From Flammeovirgaceae bacterium (lineage in GTDB: Bacteria > Bacteroidota > Bacteroidia > Cytophagales > Cyclobacteriaceae), in NCBI GenBank assembly GCA_002691385.1, contig NZHT01000089.1, forward strand, positions 12,516-47,462: a DNA stretch of 34,947 bases, written 5' to 3'. A program made the position numbers and the translations under genes. A model generated the notes under the pieces. The model saw only the letters and a program-made list of their open reading frames with translations, ran no database searches and was not told the DNA's origin. Positions within the stretch are counted from its first letter, which is position 1; the number at the start of each line of letters is the position of its first letter. Shown one piece after another: positions 24,379-33,589 of the stretch.

Positions 24379-26172
24379 TTAATTAACTCTCTTAAGCTTA
24401 AAGTCTTGCATTTCTATGATGGGTACTACTTGATTATCTCTAGTACCTGGATACCAATTTCCTTGCATGAGGTATCCCTCCATCAAATTCATATTCAAAC
24501 TATTTTGAAAATATTTTCCATGTTCATTCAACTTACCTCCAATGAACATGATAAATTCATATCCCAACTCATGATATGATGAAGGAGACTCATAAAATTT
24601 AGAAATGAAATCATCTCTAAACTGTCGATATTTTAAAGATTCTTTGGCAATAAAATCGTCAACGGCAAGCTTTACATTGAGCTTTTGTAAAAGGTCATAA
24701 TTAACCATTTGATCAAAAAACCAATTTCCATAACCGTAAACACTCATATTTTCATCACGATTTACAAGTGCCCCTAATAAATTATTAATCACCGTACTTG
24801 ACTCAGTGGCAATGAACATATGATTGATAGAATCCTTCGGAAAAATGAATTTATCCTCATAAGCAACCAACCATTTTCCCGTCTCTTGATCAATTAAATA
24901 ATCAACTACCTCAGCTGCATAGATGATTTTTCTTCCTAAAATTTTGGAAACTGAATCAGCATCATTTTTTGTATAGTATACCCTCTTTGTTTCTATCCAA
25001 TCATCCAAAAGAAGCTTTGATGTATTCTCATCTAAATGTTTGAATCCACATATATTAAACCCTTTTTCCTCCAAAAAGTCTAGATATACTTTTCCCGATA
25101 TTGAATCTCGTGCATTTTGGTAAAATATGACAACATTCTTATTGGTATCAGATTCAGCAACAAATTCAGCCAGCTTAAGGGCAACAGTTTTGGATTTGGG
25201 CTTAAAAATAAAGGCAAAGGGATTATCCTCAATGAATTCCTCATTATTGGTAAAAGGATTAATAATATTGATACTATCACTTATAGAAAGAGATTTAACA
25301 CGACTGATAGGTCCTGCATACAAAGGCCCTACAATAAGATCTGCCTTACTTAAATAAGGCAAAAGACTATCTGTAACAATTTGGGACTTTTGTGTGTCAA
25401 AATCATAAAAATTTAGCTGAATCCCTTCAGACTTTAGGATAGATTGTCCATAAAGCATACCTTGGTAAAAATCAATGATTACTTTATTCCTAATGACTGT
25501 ATTGGGATTTCCTAAAGAGTCAAACATAAAAGGTAAGGTAAGTGCAATTGCATAAGATGATGCATATTCGTCTTTTAAACTCCCATTATTTAAATTTTCA
25601 TTTGTGAAATTATATTTGGATTTCAATTCTTTGACGAGGGGTAAATAGCCTACCAGATCTTTTCCATTAATTAATTTTCTTACCAAAATGAGTGATAGTT
25701 GGCGGTAATTGGGATTTACTTTGTTGAGATTAAGTAAATCTGAAATGGATAAATCCAAACAGTATTTGTTTATCACACTCGATGAAAAGTCTATATCTTT
25801 GGCATAAGCATTGTAGCGATCCAAAAAATGAAATGCAGCATCGTATTTTTTCAACTCAAAATATGCCAAGGTCAGCCAATAAAACACTTCATCTTGTTCT
25901 CGCCAATTTGGATATTTATCAACAATTACCTTCCAATTGTTGATGGCCTTTTCATAATCCGCATTCTTACTATAACACAAACCTTCAAAAAAATGAGCAT
26001 ATACTCCAAATTGAGGATCAGTTTTCAATAGCTCAAAAGCGCTGATTGCAGATCTAAATTGTTGATTTGACATCAACCTTTTAGCCTCATCAAAGTCAGC
26101 TCTTGGATTGGGCTGTCCAAAGCCCATCAGAGTATTTAATAAAAAAAATAGTATGACGATTACTTTCAGCAT
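24379..26172 (-). CDS. Secreted TPR plus periplasmic-binding-protein-type-1-like protein (LpoA-like)
   Basis: A 597-residue exported protein. The ATG at 26172 overlaps the guaA stop (TAATG) and is followed by a signal peptide of about 20 residues ending GFGQ. Residues about 25-130 form tetratricopeptide-like helical repeats (AHFFEGLCYSKNADYEKAIN, then WLTLAYFELKKYDAAFHFLD). From about 225 to the end the chain resembles the bilobed type-1 periplasmic-binding fold, with DLIVGPLYAGP, NPFTNNEEFI, NVVIFYQNARD and FIATESSTVI. This architecture is like LpoA, activator of the penicillin-binding protein PBP1A. In many Bacteroidota the corresponding protein has LysM modules; I see none here. Role in peptidoglycan synthesis is inference. 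Confidence 0.8.
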   Translation of the reverse strand: MLKVIVILFFLLNTLMGFGQPNPRADFDEAKRLMSNQQFRSAISAFELLKTDPQFGVYAHFFEGLCYSKNADYEKAINNWKVIVDKYPNWREQDEVFYWLTLAYFELKKYDAAFHFLDRYNAYAKDIDFSSSVINKYCLDLSISDLLNLNKVNPNYRQLSLILVRKLINGKDLVGYLPLVKELKSKYNFTNENLNNGSLKDEYASSYAIALTLPFMFDSLGNPNTVIRNKVIIDFYQGMLYGQSILKSEGIQLNFYDFDTQKSQIVTDSLLPYLSKADLIVGPLYAGPISRVKSLSISDSINIINPFTNNEEFIEDNPFAFIFKPKSKTVALKLAEFVAESDTNKNVVIFYQNARDSISGKVYLDFLEEKGFNICGFKHLDENTSKLLLDDWIETKRVYYTKNDADSVSKILGRKIIYAAEVVDYLIDQETGKWLVAYEDKFIFPKDSINHMFIATESSTVINNLLGALVNRDENMSVYGYGNWFFDQMVNYDLLQKLNVKLAVDDFIAKESLKYRQFRDDFISKFYESPSSYHELGYEFIMFIGGKLNEHGKYFQNSLNMNLMEGYLMQGNWYPGTRDNQVVPIIEMQDFKLKRVN

Positions 26173-27701
26173 TACTCCCACTCTATAGTTGCAGGTGGTT
26201 TAGAAGAGATGTCAAATACCACCCTATTGACTCCCTTAACTTTATTTATAATATGATTAGACATGCGACCCAGAAATTCATAGGGTAAATAACACCAATC
26301 TGCTGTCATACCATCTAAGCTCGAAACAGCTCTTAAAGCCACAACTTGCTCATAGGTCCGCTCATCACCCATAACACCCACAGACTGCACAGGCAACAAT
26401 ATAGCTCCTGCCTGCCAAACCTGATGATAGAGGCCTTCATCTTTAAGTCCTTGAATAAAAATATGATCTACTTCCTGAAGGATACGTACTTTTTCAGCAT
26501 TAATGCTTCCCAAGATCCTAATTCCCAATCCAGGACCAGGAAAAGGATGTCTTCCTAAAATTTCTTTTGAAATATCAAGGGTAACCCCAACCTTTCGCAC
26601 TTCATCTTTAAACAGAGTATTTAATGGTTCCAAAACCTTTAAGTTCATTTTTTCTGGAAGGCCACCTACGTTATGATGTGATTTAATTGCTACCGAAGCC
26701 CCATTTAAAGAGACCGATTCTATAACATCGGGATAAATCGTTCCTTGACCAAGCCATTTAACATTTTTGATTTTTTTAGCTTCTTGCTCAAAGACTTCAA
26801 TAAATACACGTCCAATAGCTTTTCGCTTGATCTCAGGTTCTTCCAAACCTTCCAATGCGTCATAAAACAATGATCTAGCATCAACACCATTAACATTCAA
26901 GCCCAATCCTTTGTATGAGGTAAGCACTTCCTCAAATTCATTTTTACGAAGTAATCCGTTGTTTACAAAAATACAATACAACTTTTCACCTATAGCTTTG
27001 TTTAAAAGTACGGCAGCTACCGAACTATCAACACCTCCTGACAATCCCATAATGACCTTGTCATTGCCTATTTTTTCTTTCAATTTAGCTATAGTAGACT
27101 CTACGAAACGATCTGGAGTCCATGATTGACTTGCACCACATATTTTCACAACAAAATTTTCAATCAGCTGCTTGCCTTGTTGAGAATGCGTTACCTCGGG
27201 ATGAAATTGAATCCCATAAACGGGTTTATCTTTCCATTTGAAAGCTGCAACAGGAATATTTTCAGTGGAGGCTATTTGTTCAAATACTTTAGGAAGCTCT
27301 ACTATAGTATCTCCATGAGACATCCATACCGTACTTCCTACATCAATCTGATTTAACAAATCCGAGACGTCATTGATTTGATATAAGTTTGCACGTCCAT
27401 ACTCTCGGTGCACGGATTTAGCTACTTTCCCCCCCATTTTTTTTGCTAATAATTGGGCTCCATAACAAACTCCCAATAAAGGTAGATTTCCAAAAATATC
27501 AAGAGTCAAGTCTGGTGCCTCTTCATCCAAAACTGAACAAGGGCTTCCCGATAGAATTACTCCAATGAAATCCACAAAAGGTAGCCTACTTGATTTATTA
27601 AATGGATGAATTTCACAATATACATTCAATTCTCGGATCCTTCGGGCAATCAATTGTGTATATTGTGAACCAAAATCAATGATCAGAATTTTTTCTACCA
27701 T
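26172..27701 (-). CDS. guaA: GMP synthase (glutamine-hydrolysing)
   Basis: Converts XMP to GMP with ATP and glutamine. The 509-residue protein has the class I glutamine amidotransferase domain first (Cys79 in [10 protein letters not shown], His167 and Glu169 in FHPEV), then the ATP-pyrophosphatase P-loop SGGVDSS at 221-227, and the dimerisation domain ending KPPATIEWE, the family's canonical C-terminus. The ATG is at 27701. A perfect -7 box ends only four bases before it. It heads a unit with the LpoA-like protein and hemL. Confidence 0.97.
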   Translation of the reverse strand: MVEKILIIDFGSQYTQLIARRIRELNVYCEIHPFNKSSRLPFVDFIGVILSGSPCSVLDEEAPDLTLDIFGNLPLLGVCYGAQLLAKKMGGKVAKSVHREYGRANLYQINDVSDLLNQIDVGSTVWMSHGDTIVELPKVFEQIASTENIPVAAFKWKDKPVYGIQFHPEVTHSQQGKQLIENFVVKICGASQSWTPDRFVESTIAKLKEKIGNDKVIMGLSGGVDSSVAAVLLNKAIGEKLYCIFVNNGLLRKNEFEEVLTSYKGLGLNVNGVDARSLFYDALEGLEEPEIKRKAIGRVFIEVFEQEAKKIKNVKWLGQGTIYPDVIESVSLNGASVAIKSHHNVGGLPEKMNLKVLEPLNTLFKDEVRKVGVTLDISKEILGRHPFPGPGLGIRILGSINAEKVRILQEVDHIFIQGLKDEGLYHQVWQAGAILLPVQSVGVMGDERTYEQVVALRAVSSLDGMTADWCYLPYEFLGRMSNHIINKVKGVNRVVFDISSKPPATIEWE

Positions 27702-27705
27702 TCTG

Positions 27706-27713
27706 CAAAATTA
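27706..27713 (-). promoter_or_regulatory. -7 box (TAATTTTG) of guaA
   Basis: On the minus strand this is TAATTTTG, an exact TAnnTTTG match, with only caga between it and the ATG. A weak -33-like TTTT lies about 18 bases upstream. The predicted transcript would start at or one or two bases before the ATG. Confidence 0.5.
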
Positions 27714-27832
27714 ATAGAATCTAATCAGCATAAAAGTCCTAGTGTGATTTTAGTAAAAATTCATTTATTTAGCATGAAATAGAATAAAAATTGCTCAAGA
27801 CACCCTTATGACCTATCTAAAAATTCAAAAAA

Positions 27833-28489
27833 ATGCAAGATAAAAGAGAAATCGGTTTGCTCTTCGATATGGATGGAGTCATTATTGATAATCATATATA
27901 TCACTACAAAGCTTGGCAGGAAATGGCCAAAAGTTATGATCTAGATCTTAAAGCAGACGATTACAAGAATTATATTAATGGCAGAACAATTGGAGAAGTG
28001 GTTAGATTCCTTCAAAAAGGGGCCTCTGAAGAAGAAGTTAAAAAAATTGCATTGGAAAAAGAAACCCGCTATCGAAAGTTATATAAACCTTATTTAACAC
28101 CGACTAAAGGATTGTTGAGCTTTCTGAATCAGGTACATGAATACAACATACCCATGTGCATAGGCACCAGCTCATCTAAAGAAAATGTTAGTTTTACGAT
28201 AAATGGACTGGGCATAGGTCATTATTTTAATTCAATTCTTGATGATCGCTCGGTAAAAAAAGGAAAACCCCATCCAGAAATCTATGAAAAATGTGCCCAG
28301 TCTATAGGATTAACTAATCAACAATGTATCGTTTTTGAAGATACTCTATCAGGTATCGAAGCAGGAAAAGCTGCGGGGTCAAAAGTAGTGGCATTAGCCA
28401 CTTCACATCAAAGATCATCATTAAATGCCGACCTGGTTATCAATGACTTTTCTAGCATAAATATTCAAACTTTATTTGACTTGTTTTAA
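27833..28489 (+). CDS. HAD-superfamily phosphatase, beta-phosphoglucomutase-like
   Basis: A 218-residue HAD-IA hydrolase with nucleophile Asp12 and acid/base Asp14 in LLFDMDGVIIDN. Motif II is IGTSSSKENV, the motif III Lys is in KKGKPHPEIY, and motif IV is VFEDTLSGIEAGKAAG. The cap region between about 20 and 85 is helical as in beta-phosphoglucomutase. The exact substrate cannot be read from the sequence; it lacks the fuller signature that would assign it to PgmB. The stop is directly followed by the ATG of the DUF4159 gene. Confidence 0.88.
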   Translation: MQDKREIGLLFDMDGVIIDNHIYHYKAWQEMAKSYDLDLKADDYKNYINGRTIGEVVRFLQKGASEEEVKKIALEKETRYRKLYKPYLTPTKGLLSFLNQVHEYNIPMCIGTSSSKENVSFTINGLGIGHYFNSILDDRSVKKGKPHPEIYEKCAQSIGLTNQQCIVFEDTLSGIEAGKAAGSKVVALATSHQRSSLNADLVINDFSSINIQTLFDLF

Positions 28490-29155
28490 ATGAGGATGAC
28501 AAATATTTTTACAATGATCTTTTTTTTTAATTTGATTGCTCAACTCTCACTCGCGCAAGAAATGAAAATAGCTAGGCTTAAATATGATGGTGGTGGTGAT
28601 TGGTATGCAAACAAAACGGCACTGCCTAATTTAATTGCCTTCGTTAATAAAAATGCCAAAACAGATCTTTATAAAAATGAAGATCACGTAGATGCAGGCA
28701 GCCCTGATCTATTTCTGTATCCATATATCTATATGACCGGACATGGAAATGTCTCTTTTAACTCTATTCAATCTAGTAACCTTAGGAAATATTTAACCTC
28801 TGGTGGATTCCTTCACATTGATGATAATTATGGCTTAGATCCATTCATTCGTCTGGAAATTAAAAAAGTATTCCCAAATAATGACTTTGTAGAAATTCCT
28901 TTTGACCACAAAATTTACCATCAGTATTATGATTTTAATAAAGGGCTTCCGAAAATACATCAACATAACGGGAAACCTCCACAAGGTCTTGGAATATTTT
29001 ATCAAGGAAAACTCGTTGTTTTCTACACTTATGAATGTGATTTAGGCAATGGCTGGGAAGATGCCTCCATACACAACGATCCTGCTGAGGTAAGATTACA
29101 GGCCTTAAAGATGGGTGTTAATATAATTTCCTATGCTTTTAGTGCAAATTTATAA
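28490..29155 (+). CDS. Secreted DUF4159 protein
   Basis: A 221-residue protein with a signal peptide (about 1-22, ending LSLAQ), then the DUF4159 domain. Family features are ARLKYDGGGDWYANKTALPN, MTGHGNV, SGGFLHIDDNYG, and HPxYH-like DHKIYHQYY. Function is unknown; the fold is said to be glutamine-amidotransferase-like (ThuA-like) without certain catalysis. It begins at the base after the HAD stop codon. In Bacteroidota such short forms lack the C-terminal extension of larger planctomycete members. Confidence 0.85.
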   Translation: MRMTNIFTMIFFFNLIAQLSLAQEMKIARLKYDGGGDWYANKTALPNLIAFVNKNAKTDLYKNEDHVDAGSPDLFLYPYIYMTGHGNVSFNSIQSSNLRKYLTSGGFLHIDDNYGLDPFIRLEIKKVFPNNDFVEIPFDHKIYHQYYDFNKGLPKIHQHNGKPPQGLGIFYQGKLVVFYTYECDLGNGWEDASIHNDPAEVRLQALKMGVNIISYAFSANL

Positions 29156-29258
29156 TTTACTAAAATTTCATGCAGGCTCTCTTTTGTTAATCGTTTTTTT
29201 TAATTTCAATTCTGCCTATCTGTTTCGTATATGTTAGTTCAACTCTCATCCTCTTGAT

Positions 29259-29266
29259 TATATTTG
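29259..29266 (+). promoter_or_regulatory. -7 box (TATATTTG) of mtaB
   Basis: An exact TAnnTTTG match that ends seven bases before the mtaB ATG. No good -33 TTTG lies at the usual spacing. The predicted leader is a few bases at most. Confidence 0.5.
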
Positions 29267-29273
29267 CACCCAA

Positions 29274-30596
29274 ATGAGAAATGTTGCTTTTTATACATTA
29301 GGTTGTAAATTGAATTTTTCAGAAACCTCAACTATAGCTAGGTCCTTTGAAGCGAGAGGCTATCGCAAAGTAGCCTTTGATCAAGTACCGGATATCTTCA
29401 TCATTAATACCTGTTCGGTAACTGATAATGCAGATAAAAAATGTGCTAAAATAGTAAGAGAAGCAAAAAAAATAGCACCATCATCTTTTGTGGCTATCAT
29501 CGGTTGTTATGCTCAACTAAAACCCAAAGAAATAAGTAATATTAAAGGAGTTGATGCAGTTCTGGGTGCCGCTGAAAAGTTTAGAATGTTCGACTACATC
29601 GAGGAATTTATCCCTCAAAAAAAAGCTCAAGTTTTTAATTCCGGAATCAACAAAGCCAGCATATTTAATGCATCTCATTCTCGTCGTGATCGAACTCGAA
29701 CATTCCTTAAAGTCCAAGATGGCTGTAATTATAAATGTGCCTTTTGCACAATCCCATTAGCAAGAGGCAAAAGTCGAAGTGATTCTATCGAAAACATACT
29801 TGAGCAAGCTAACCAAATAGCATTGACAGAAGTAAAAGAAATTGTCCTGACTGGAGTCAATGTTGGAGATTTTGGTATTCAAGGGGGAAAGCGAAAGGAA
29901 AAGTTCATTGATCTACTTAAAGCACTAGACAATATTAAAGGCATTAATAGATTTCGAATCTCTTCCATAGAACCCAACTTATTGACTGAGGAAATTATTG
30001 ATTTTGTAGCACAATCTGAAAGATTTGTCCCCCATTTTCATATCCCACTTCAATCGGGAAGTGATCTAATATTGAGCGATATGAAACGAAGATATGATAC
30101 AAGTTTATATGCTGAACGAATTAAAAAAATTAAAGAAACAATGCCAGATTGTTGTATTGGAGTCGATATAATCACAGGATTTCCTGGTGAGACTAAAGCA
30201 GAACACTTAAAGACTTATAATTTTTTACGTGAATTGGATGTTTCTTATCTTCACATATTTACCTATTCTGAAAGAGAAAAGACGCTCGCTGCTAGTATGT
30301 CGCATCCGGTACCCAAAAATGAGAGACTAAAACGATCCCGTATGCTGAGGAACCTCTCTGAAAATAAGAAGAGATCTTTTTATGAAACCCAAAAAAACCA
30401 AATAAGAACGGTTTTATTTGAGAATAATCTCGAAGATGGAGAGATGCAAGGCTATACAGAAAACTATGTCCGAGTTTCTGCGAAATATGATCCCATGCTC
30501 ATCAATGAGTTGAAAAAAGTAAGACTTTCCGATTTAGATGATAAAGGCAATTTTAAAATTTTAGAAATAGAAGAAAATCTATCTATACTTAAATAG
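29274..30596 (+). CDS. mtaB: tRNA t6A37 methylthiotransferase MtaB
   Basis: Adds a methylthio group to N6-threonylcarbamoyladenosine at position 37 of tRNA, using two iron-sulfur clusters and S-adenosylmethionine. The N-terminal UPF0004 domain has cluster ligands Cys11 (GCKLNFSE), Cys47 (NTCSVT) and Cys78 (GCYAQ). The radical-SAM motif is Cys151, Cys155, Cys158 in DGCNYKCAFC. The C-terminal part has the TRAM-like end. The KLNFSE variant after Cys11 separates MtaB from MiaB and RimO (which have QMN and KN). The 440-residue length is normal. A FAH-family gene follows after five bases. Confidence 0.93.
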   Translation: MRNVAFYTLGCKLNFSETSTIARSFEARGYRKVAFDQVPDIFIINTCSVTDNADKKCAKIVREAKKIAPSSFVAIIGCYAQLKPKEISNIKGVDAVLGAAEKFRMFDYIEEFIPQKKAQVFNSGINKASIFNASHSRRDRTRTFLKVQDGCNYKCAFCTIPLARGKSRSDSIENILEQANQIALTEVKEIVLTGVNVGDFGIQGGKRKEKFIDLLKALDNIKGINRFRISSIEPNLLTEEIIDFVAQSERFVPHFHIPLQSGSDLILSDMKRRYDTSLYAERIKKIKETMPDCCIGVDIITGFPGETKAEHLKTYNFLRELDVSYLHIFTYSEREKTLAASMSHPVPKNERLKRSRMLRNLSENKKRSFYETQKNQIRTVLFENNLEDGEMQGYTENYVRVSAKYDPMLINELKKVRLSDLDDKGNFKILEIEENLSILK

Positions 30597-30601
30597 AAAT
30601 T

Positions 30602-31210
30602 ATGAAAATCATTTGCATTGGTCGCAACTATGTAAAGCATATAAAAGAATTGGGAAATGAAAAACCAGAAAATCCCATTATTTTCTTGAAGCCAGACTCT
30701 GCGCTTATCAAAAATAATGACCCTTTTTACTACCCTGACTTTTCGACCGATATTCATTATGAGGTTGAAATATTGATTAAAATTAAAAGAGTTGGAAAAT
30801 CTATTCCTGTAAACTTTGCACACATGTATTACGACGAAATTGGACTGGGTATTGATTTAACAGCTAGAGATCTACAAAGCATGGCAAAAGCCAAGGGTTT
30901 ACCTTGGGACCTAGCTAAGGGATTTAATGGCTCGGCACCCATTTCTAATTTCATCTTTAAGAATAATTTTAATGTACAAGACGTCAATTTTTCGTTGAAG
31001 TTAAATGGTTCTCTAGTTCAAGCATCTAATACTTCGCATATGCTTTGGTCTATAGATGAAATCATAGCGTATGTATCTAAATACATGACTTTAAAAAAAG
31101 GAGATATACTGTTTACTGGTACTCCTGAAGGTGTCGGTCCCATCAAAATTGGAGATCAACTTGAAGGCTTTATTGAATCTAAAAATATGTTTAATTTTGA
31201 GGTACGGTAG
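30602..31210 (+). CDS. Fumarylacetoacetate hydrolase (FAH) family protein, FAHD1-like
   Basis: A 202-residue metal-dependent acylpyruvase or oxaloacetate decarboxylase-like enzyme. The metal ligands Glu54 and Glu56 in HYEVEIL and Asp85 in GLGIDLTARD are present, as are FLKPDSALI near residue 30, LPWDLAKGFNGSAP, and FTGTPEGVGP near the C-terminus. The short length matches FAHD1 and YcgM rather than full-length fumarylacetoacetase. It is between mtaB and an M23 peptidase in a run of overlapping genes, so it seems cotranscribed with unrelated housekeeping functions. Confidence 0.9.
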   Translation: MKIICIGRNYVKHIKELGNEKPENPIIFLKPDSALIKNNDPFYYPDFSTDIHYEVEILIKIKRVGKSIPVNFAHMYYDEIGLGIDLTARDLQSMAKAKGLPWDLAKGFNGSAPISNFIFKNNFNVQDVNFSLKLNGSLVQASNTSHMLWSIDEIIAYVSKYMTLKKGDILFTGTPEGVGPIKIGDQLEGFIESKNMFNFEVR

Positions 31211-33044
31211 TTTCTTGATTCTTACATTACTATCCTTTTTTGGAAATGCTCAAGTCACTCCAAAATATATCTTTCCGATCAATAGTGGATCGCAACAGTA
31301 TTTGGCAGGTACCATGGGAGAAATTAGACACAATCACTTTCATGCAGGCCTAGATATCAGAACAGGAGGTAAAAAAGGCATCCCCGTACGGGCAATTGCC
31401 AATGGATATATATCTAGGATAGGCGTCAGCGAAGGAGGCTACGGTCATGTGCTTTATCTAACCCACTTGGATAAGAAAACATCAGTATATGCTCACCTTG
31501 AGTGTTTTGAAAAGAGTATAGAAGCATATACCCTCAATCAACAATACCAAAATGAAACTTATCCCATTCGATTATTTCCTCAAAAAAATAGATTCTATTT
31601 CAACCAGGGAGATACCATTGGTTACTCTGGAAATAGTGGATCTTCCTCAGGGCCCCATCTTCATTTTGAAATGAGAAATGTAAAACAAGAATTCCTCAAC
31701 CCCTTTGATGAGTTTTCATTTAATGAAATTCAGGATGACATAGCCCCTATAATAAAATATATTGCATTTAAGTGCCTTGACATTGATGCTCGAGTCAATG
31801 GTGCTTATGGGACATTATTGGTTCAAACTACAAAAAAAAATGACCTGTTCAGAATTCAAAAATCAATTCATCTCTCAGGAAATATTGGAATTGAAATACA
31901 TCATTATGACAATATGAGTGGCTCGACAAATCAAAATGGAATTCCAGAAGTTTTACTCAAAGTAGACCAAGACACTCTGTTCCATCAACTAAAAAAGTCT
32001 ATGTCTTTTGCAAAGCAGCGAGAGATATCAGCCCATATTGACTACCCCTTTTCAATAAACAATCACATCACACTCAATAAATTGTATAAATCGGATGGGA
32101 ATAGGCTAAATATTTATATTAAAAATAATCAAGGCTATTTTTTTGATCAAACTCCTCATGAACTTGAAATAATTTTAAAAGATAATCATCAAAACATTTC
32201 TACCCTTAAAGCCATATTAAATCATGAAGAATCTTATGATAGTTATTATCCAAATGTCAGCACCTTTGAAATTGATGAAAATCAATTGCATTATGTAAAC
32301 TTCGATACTTCCTCGAAAATCTTCCTCCAAGATACACTCATTATACTTCAACCTTATTTATCAAATAGAAACAAGCATTACTACTTATGGGATTTGCGGT
32401 CTGGATTACCGGATTCCGTCAAATGTGGAAAATTGACAATTAAACCTAACTTTATCACCGAAATTCCTTCGGAAGTGGATTATTCATTTCATGGTGAAGA
32501 TTTTATTCTAGAGCTTAATAAAAATTCATTATTTGACACTCTTTATCTGCAGTTCACCAAAGGTTATGATTCCTTAAAAGATAAGATGCTTTACTCTTTT
32601 AATGATCCCACTGTTCCTTTAAGAAAAGAAGTAATTATATCTATTAATGATCCTGATCCTTTTAAAAATGAATATCAGATATTTAGAGTAGATAAAAAAA
32701 ATCGTTTAGCTTATGTGGGCAGCGAGCGAAATACTGAAGGCAGTTTTACTTTTAAAACTAGACAATTAGGAACCTTCACATTAGATACAGATTCCATAAA
32801 TCCCGTTATTACACCTATATCTTGGAATACAAGAGATCTCAAATTCATAATAAAAGATATCAAATCAGGAATTAAGTCATATCATGCAACTCTTGATGGT
32901 CATTTTTTGTTAATGCAATATGATGCAAAAAAAGAAATGTTATCAGCATATCCTAAAAATAGAAAAAAGCCTATAAAAGGTCTTTTCATCTTAGAAGTTG
33001 AAGATAACTTTGGTAATAAAAATAAAATTTGTAAACTGCTATGA
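31197..33044 (+). CDS. Secreted M23-family (LytM-like) metallopeptidase
   Basis: Peptidoglycan endopeptidase, exported. Starting at TTG 31197 gives MRYGSFLILTLLSFFGNAQ, a clean signal peptide; the frame is open to a GTG at 31131, but that would add 22 residues ahead of it. The M23 core is at about residues 20-180: HNHFHAGLDI (zinc His and Asp), VYAHLECF, and SSGPHLHFEM (second pair of His). About 430 further residues are a beta-rich C-terminal region with no catalytic motif that I recognise, as in many Bacteroidota M23 proteins. It overlaps FAH by 14 bp and its stop overlaps the bcp start by an ATGA. Confidence 0.88.
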   Translation: MRYGSFLILTLLSFFGNAQVTPKYIFPINSGSQQYLAGTMGEIRHNHFHAGLDIRTGGKKGIPVRAIANGYISRIGVSEGGYGHVLYLTHLDKKTSVYAHLECFEKSIEAYTLNQQYQNETYPIRLFPQKNRFYFNQGDTIGYSGNSGSSSGPHLHFEMRNVKQEFLNPFDEFSFNEIQDDIAPIIKYIAFKCLDIDARVNGAYGTLLVQTTKKNDLFRIQKSIHLSGNIGIEIHHYDNMSGSTNQNGIPEVLLKVDQDTLFHQLKKSMSFAKQREISAHIDYPFSINNHITLNKLYKSDGNRLNIYIKNNQGYFFDQTPHELEIILKDNHQNISTLKAILNHEESYDSYYPNVSTFEIDENQLHYVNFDTSSKIFLQDTLIILQPYLSNRNKHYYLWDLRSGLPDSVKCGKLTIKPNFITEIPSEVDYSFHGEDFILELNKNSLFDTLYLQFTKGYDSLKDKMLYSFNDPTVPLRKEVIISINDPDPFKNEYQIFRVDKKNRLAYVGSERNTEGSFTFKTRQLGTFTLDTDSINPVITPISWNTRDLKFIIKDIKSGIKSYHATLDGHFLLMQYDAKKEMLSAYPKNRKKPIKGLFILEVEDNFGNKNKICKLL

Positions 33045-33496
33045 TTACATTAAAAAAAGGCGATGTCGCTCCAGAATTCTCAGCCATCAATCAAGATGGA
33101 AAAATAATCAACCTAAAAGATTATAAAGGTAAAAAACTAGTTCTTTACTTTTATCCCAAAGACAATACACCTGGATGTACCGCCCAATCTTGCAACTTAA
33201 GAGACAACTATACCTTGCTTCAAAAACAAGGCTACGAAATAATTGGTATCAGTCAAGATTCCGAAAAATCACACCTAAAGTTTATAGAAAAGCAATCATT
33301 ACCCTTCAACTTAATTAGTGATATAGACCACAAAGTACATCATCTTTATGGTACTTGGGACCTTAAAAAGTATATGGGTAAAGAATATATGGGAACTATT
33401 CGAACCACTTTCGTAATAGATGAAAAAGGTGTCATTTTAGATGTCATTGAAAAAGTTAAAACCGCCGATCATACTGCACAAATTTTAACCAAATGA
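33041..33496 (+). CDS. bcp: Thiol peroxidase of the Bcp/PrxQ family
   Basis: Reduces hydrogen peroxide and organic hydroperoxides. The peroxidatic Cys is in DNTPGCTAQSCNLRD and the resolving Cys is five residues later, the classic intramolecular 2-Cys PrxQ arrangement. The 151-residue size and the motifs FYPKDNTPG, GISQDS and TTFVIDEKG are typical. It is translated by coupling from the M23 gene (ATGA). It would need thioredoxin as electron donor; no such gene is next to it. Confidence 0.95.
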   Translation: MITLKKGDVAPEFSAINQDGKIINLKDYKGKKLVLYFYPKDNTPGCTAQSCNLRDNYTLLQKQGYEIIGISQDSEKSHLKFIEKQSLPFNLISDIDHKVHHLYGTWDLKKYMGKEYMGTIRTTFVIDEKGVILDVIEKVKTADHTAQILTK

Positions 33497-33589
33497 AAAT
33501 TTAATCGACTATCAACAACTTCTCAAAAAATATCTCAAATTCAAACTGATCTTTTCATATAATCCAATATATTTATAATGTAAACTTCT

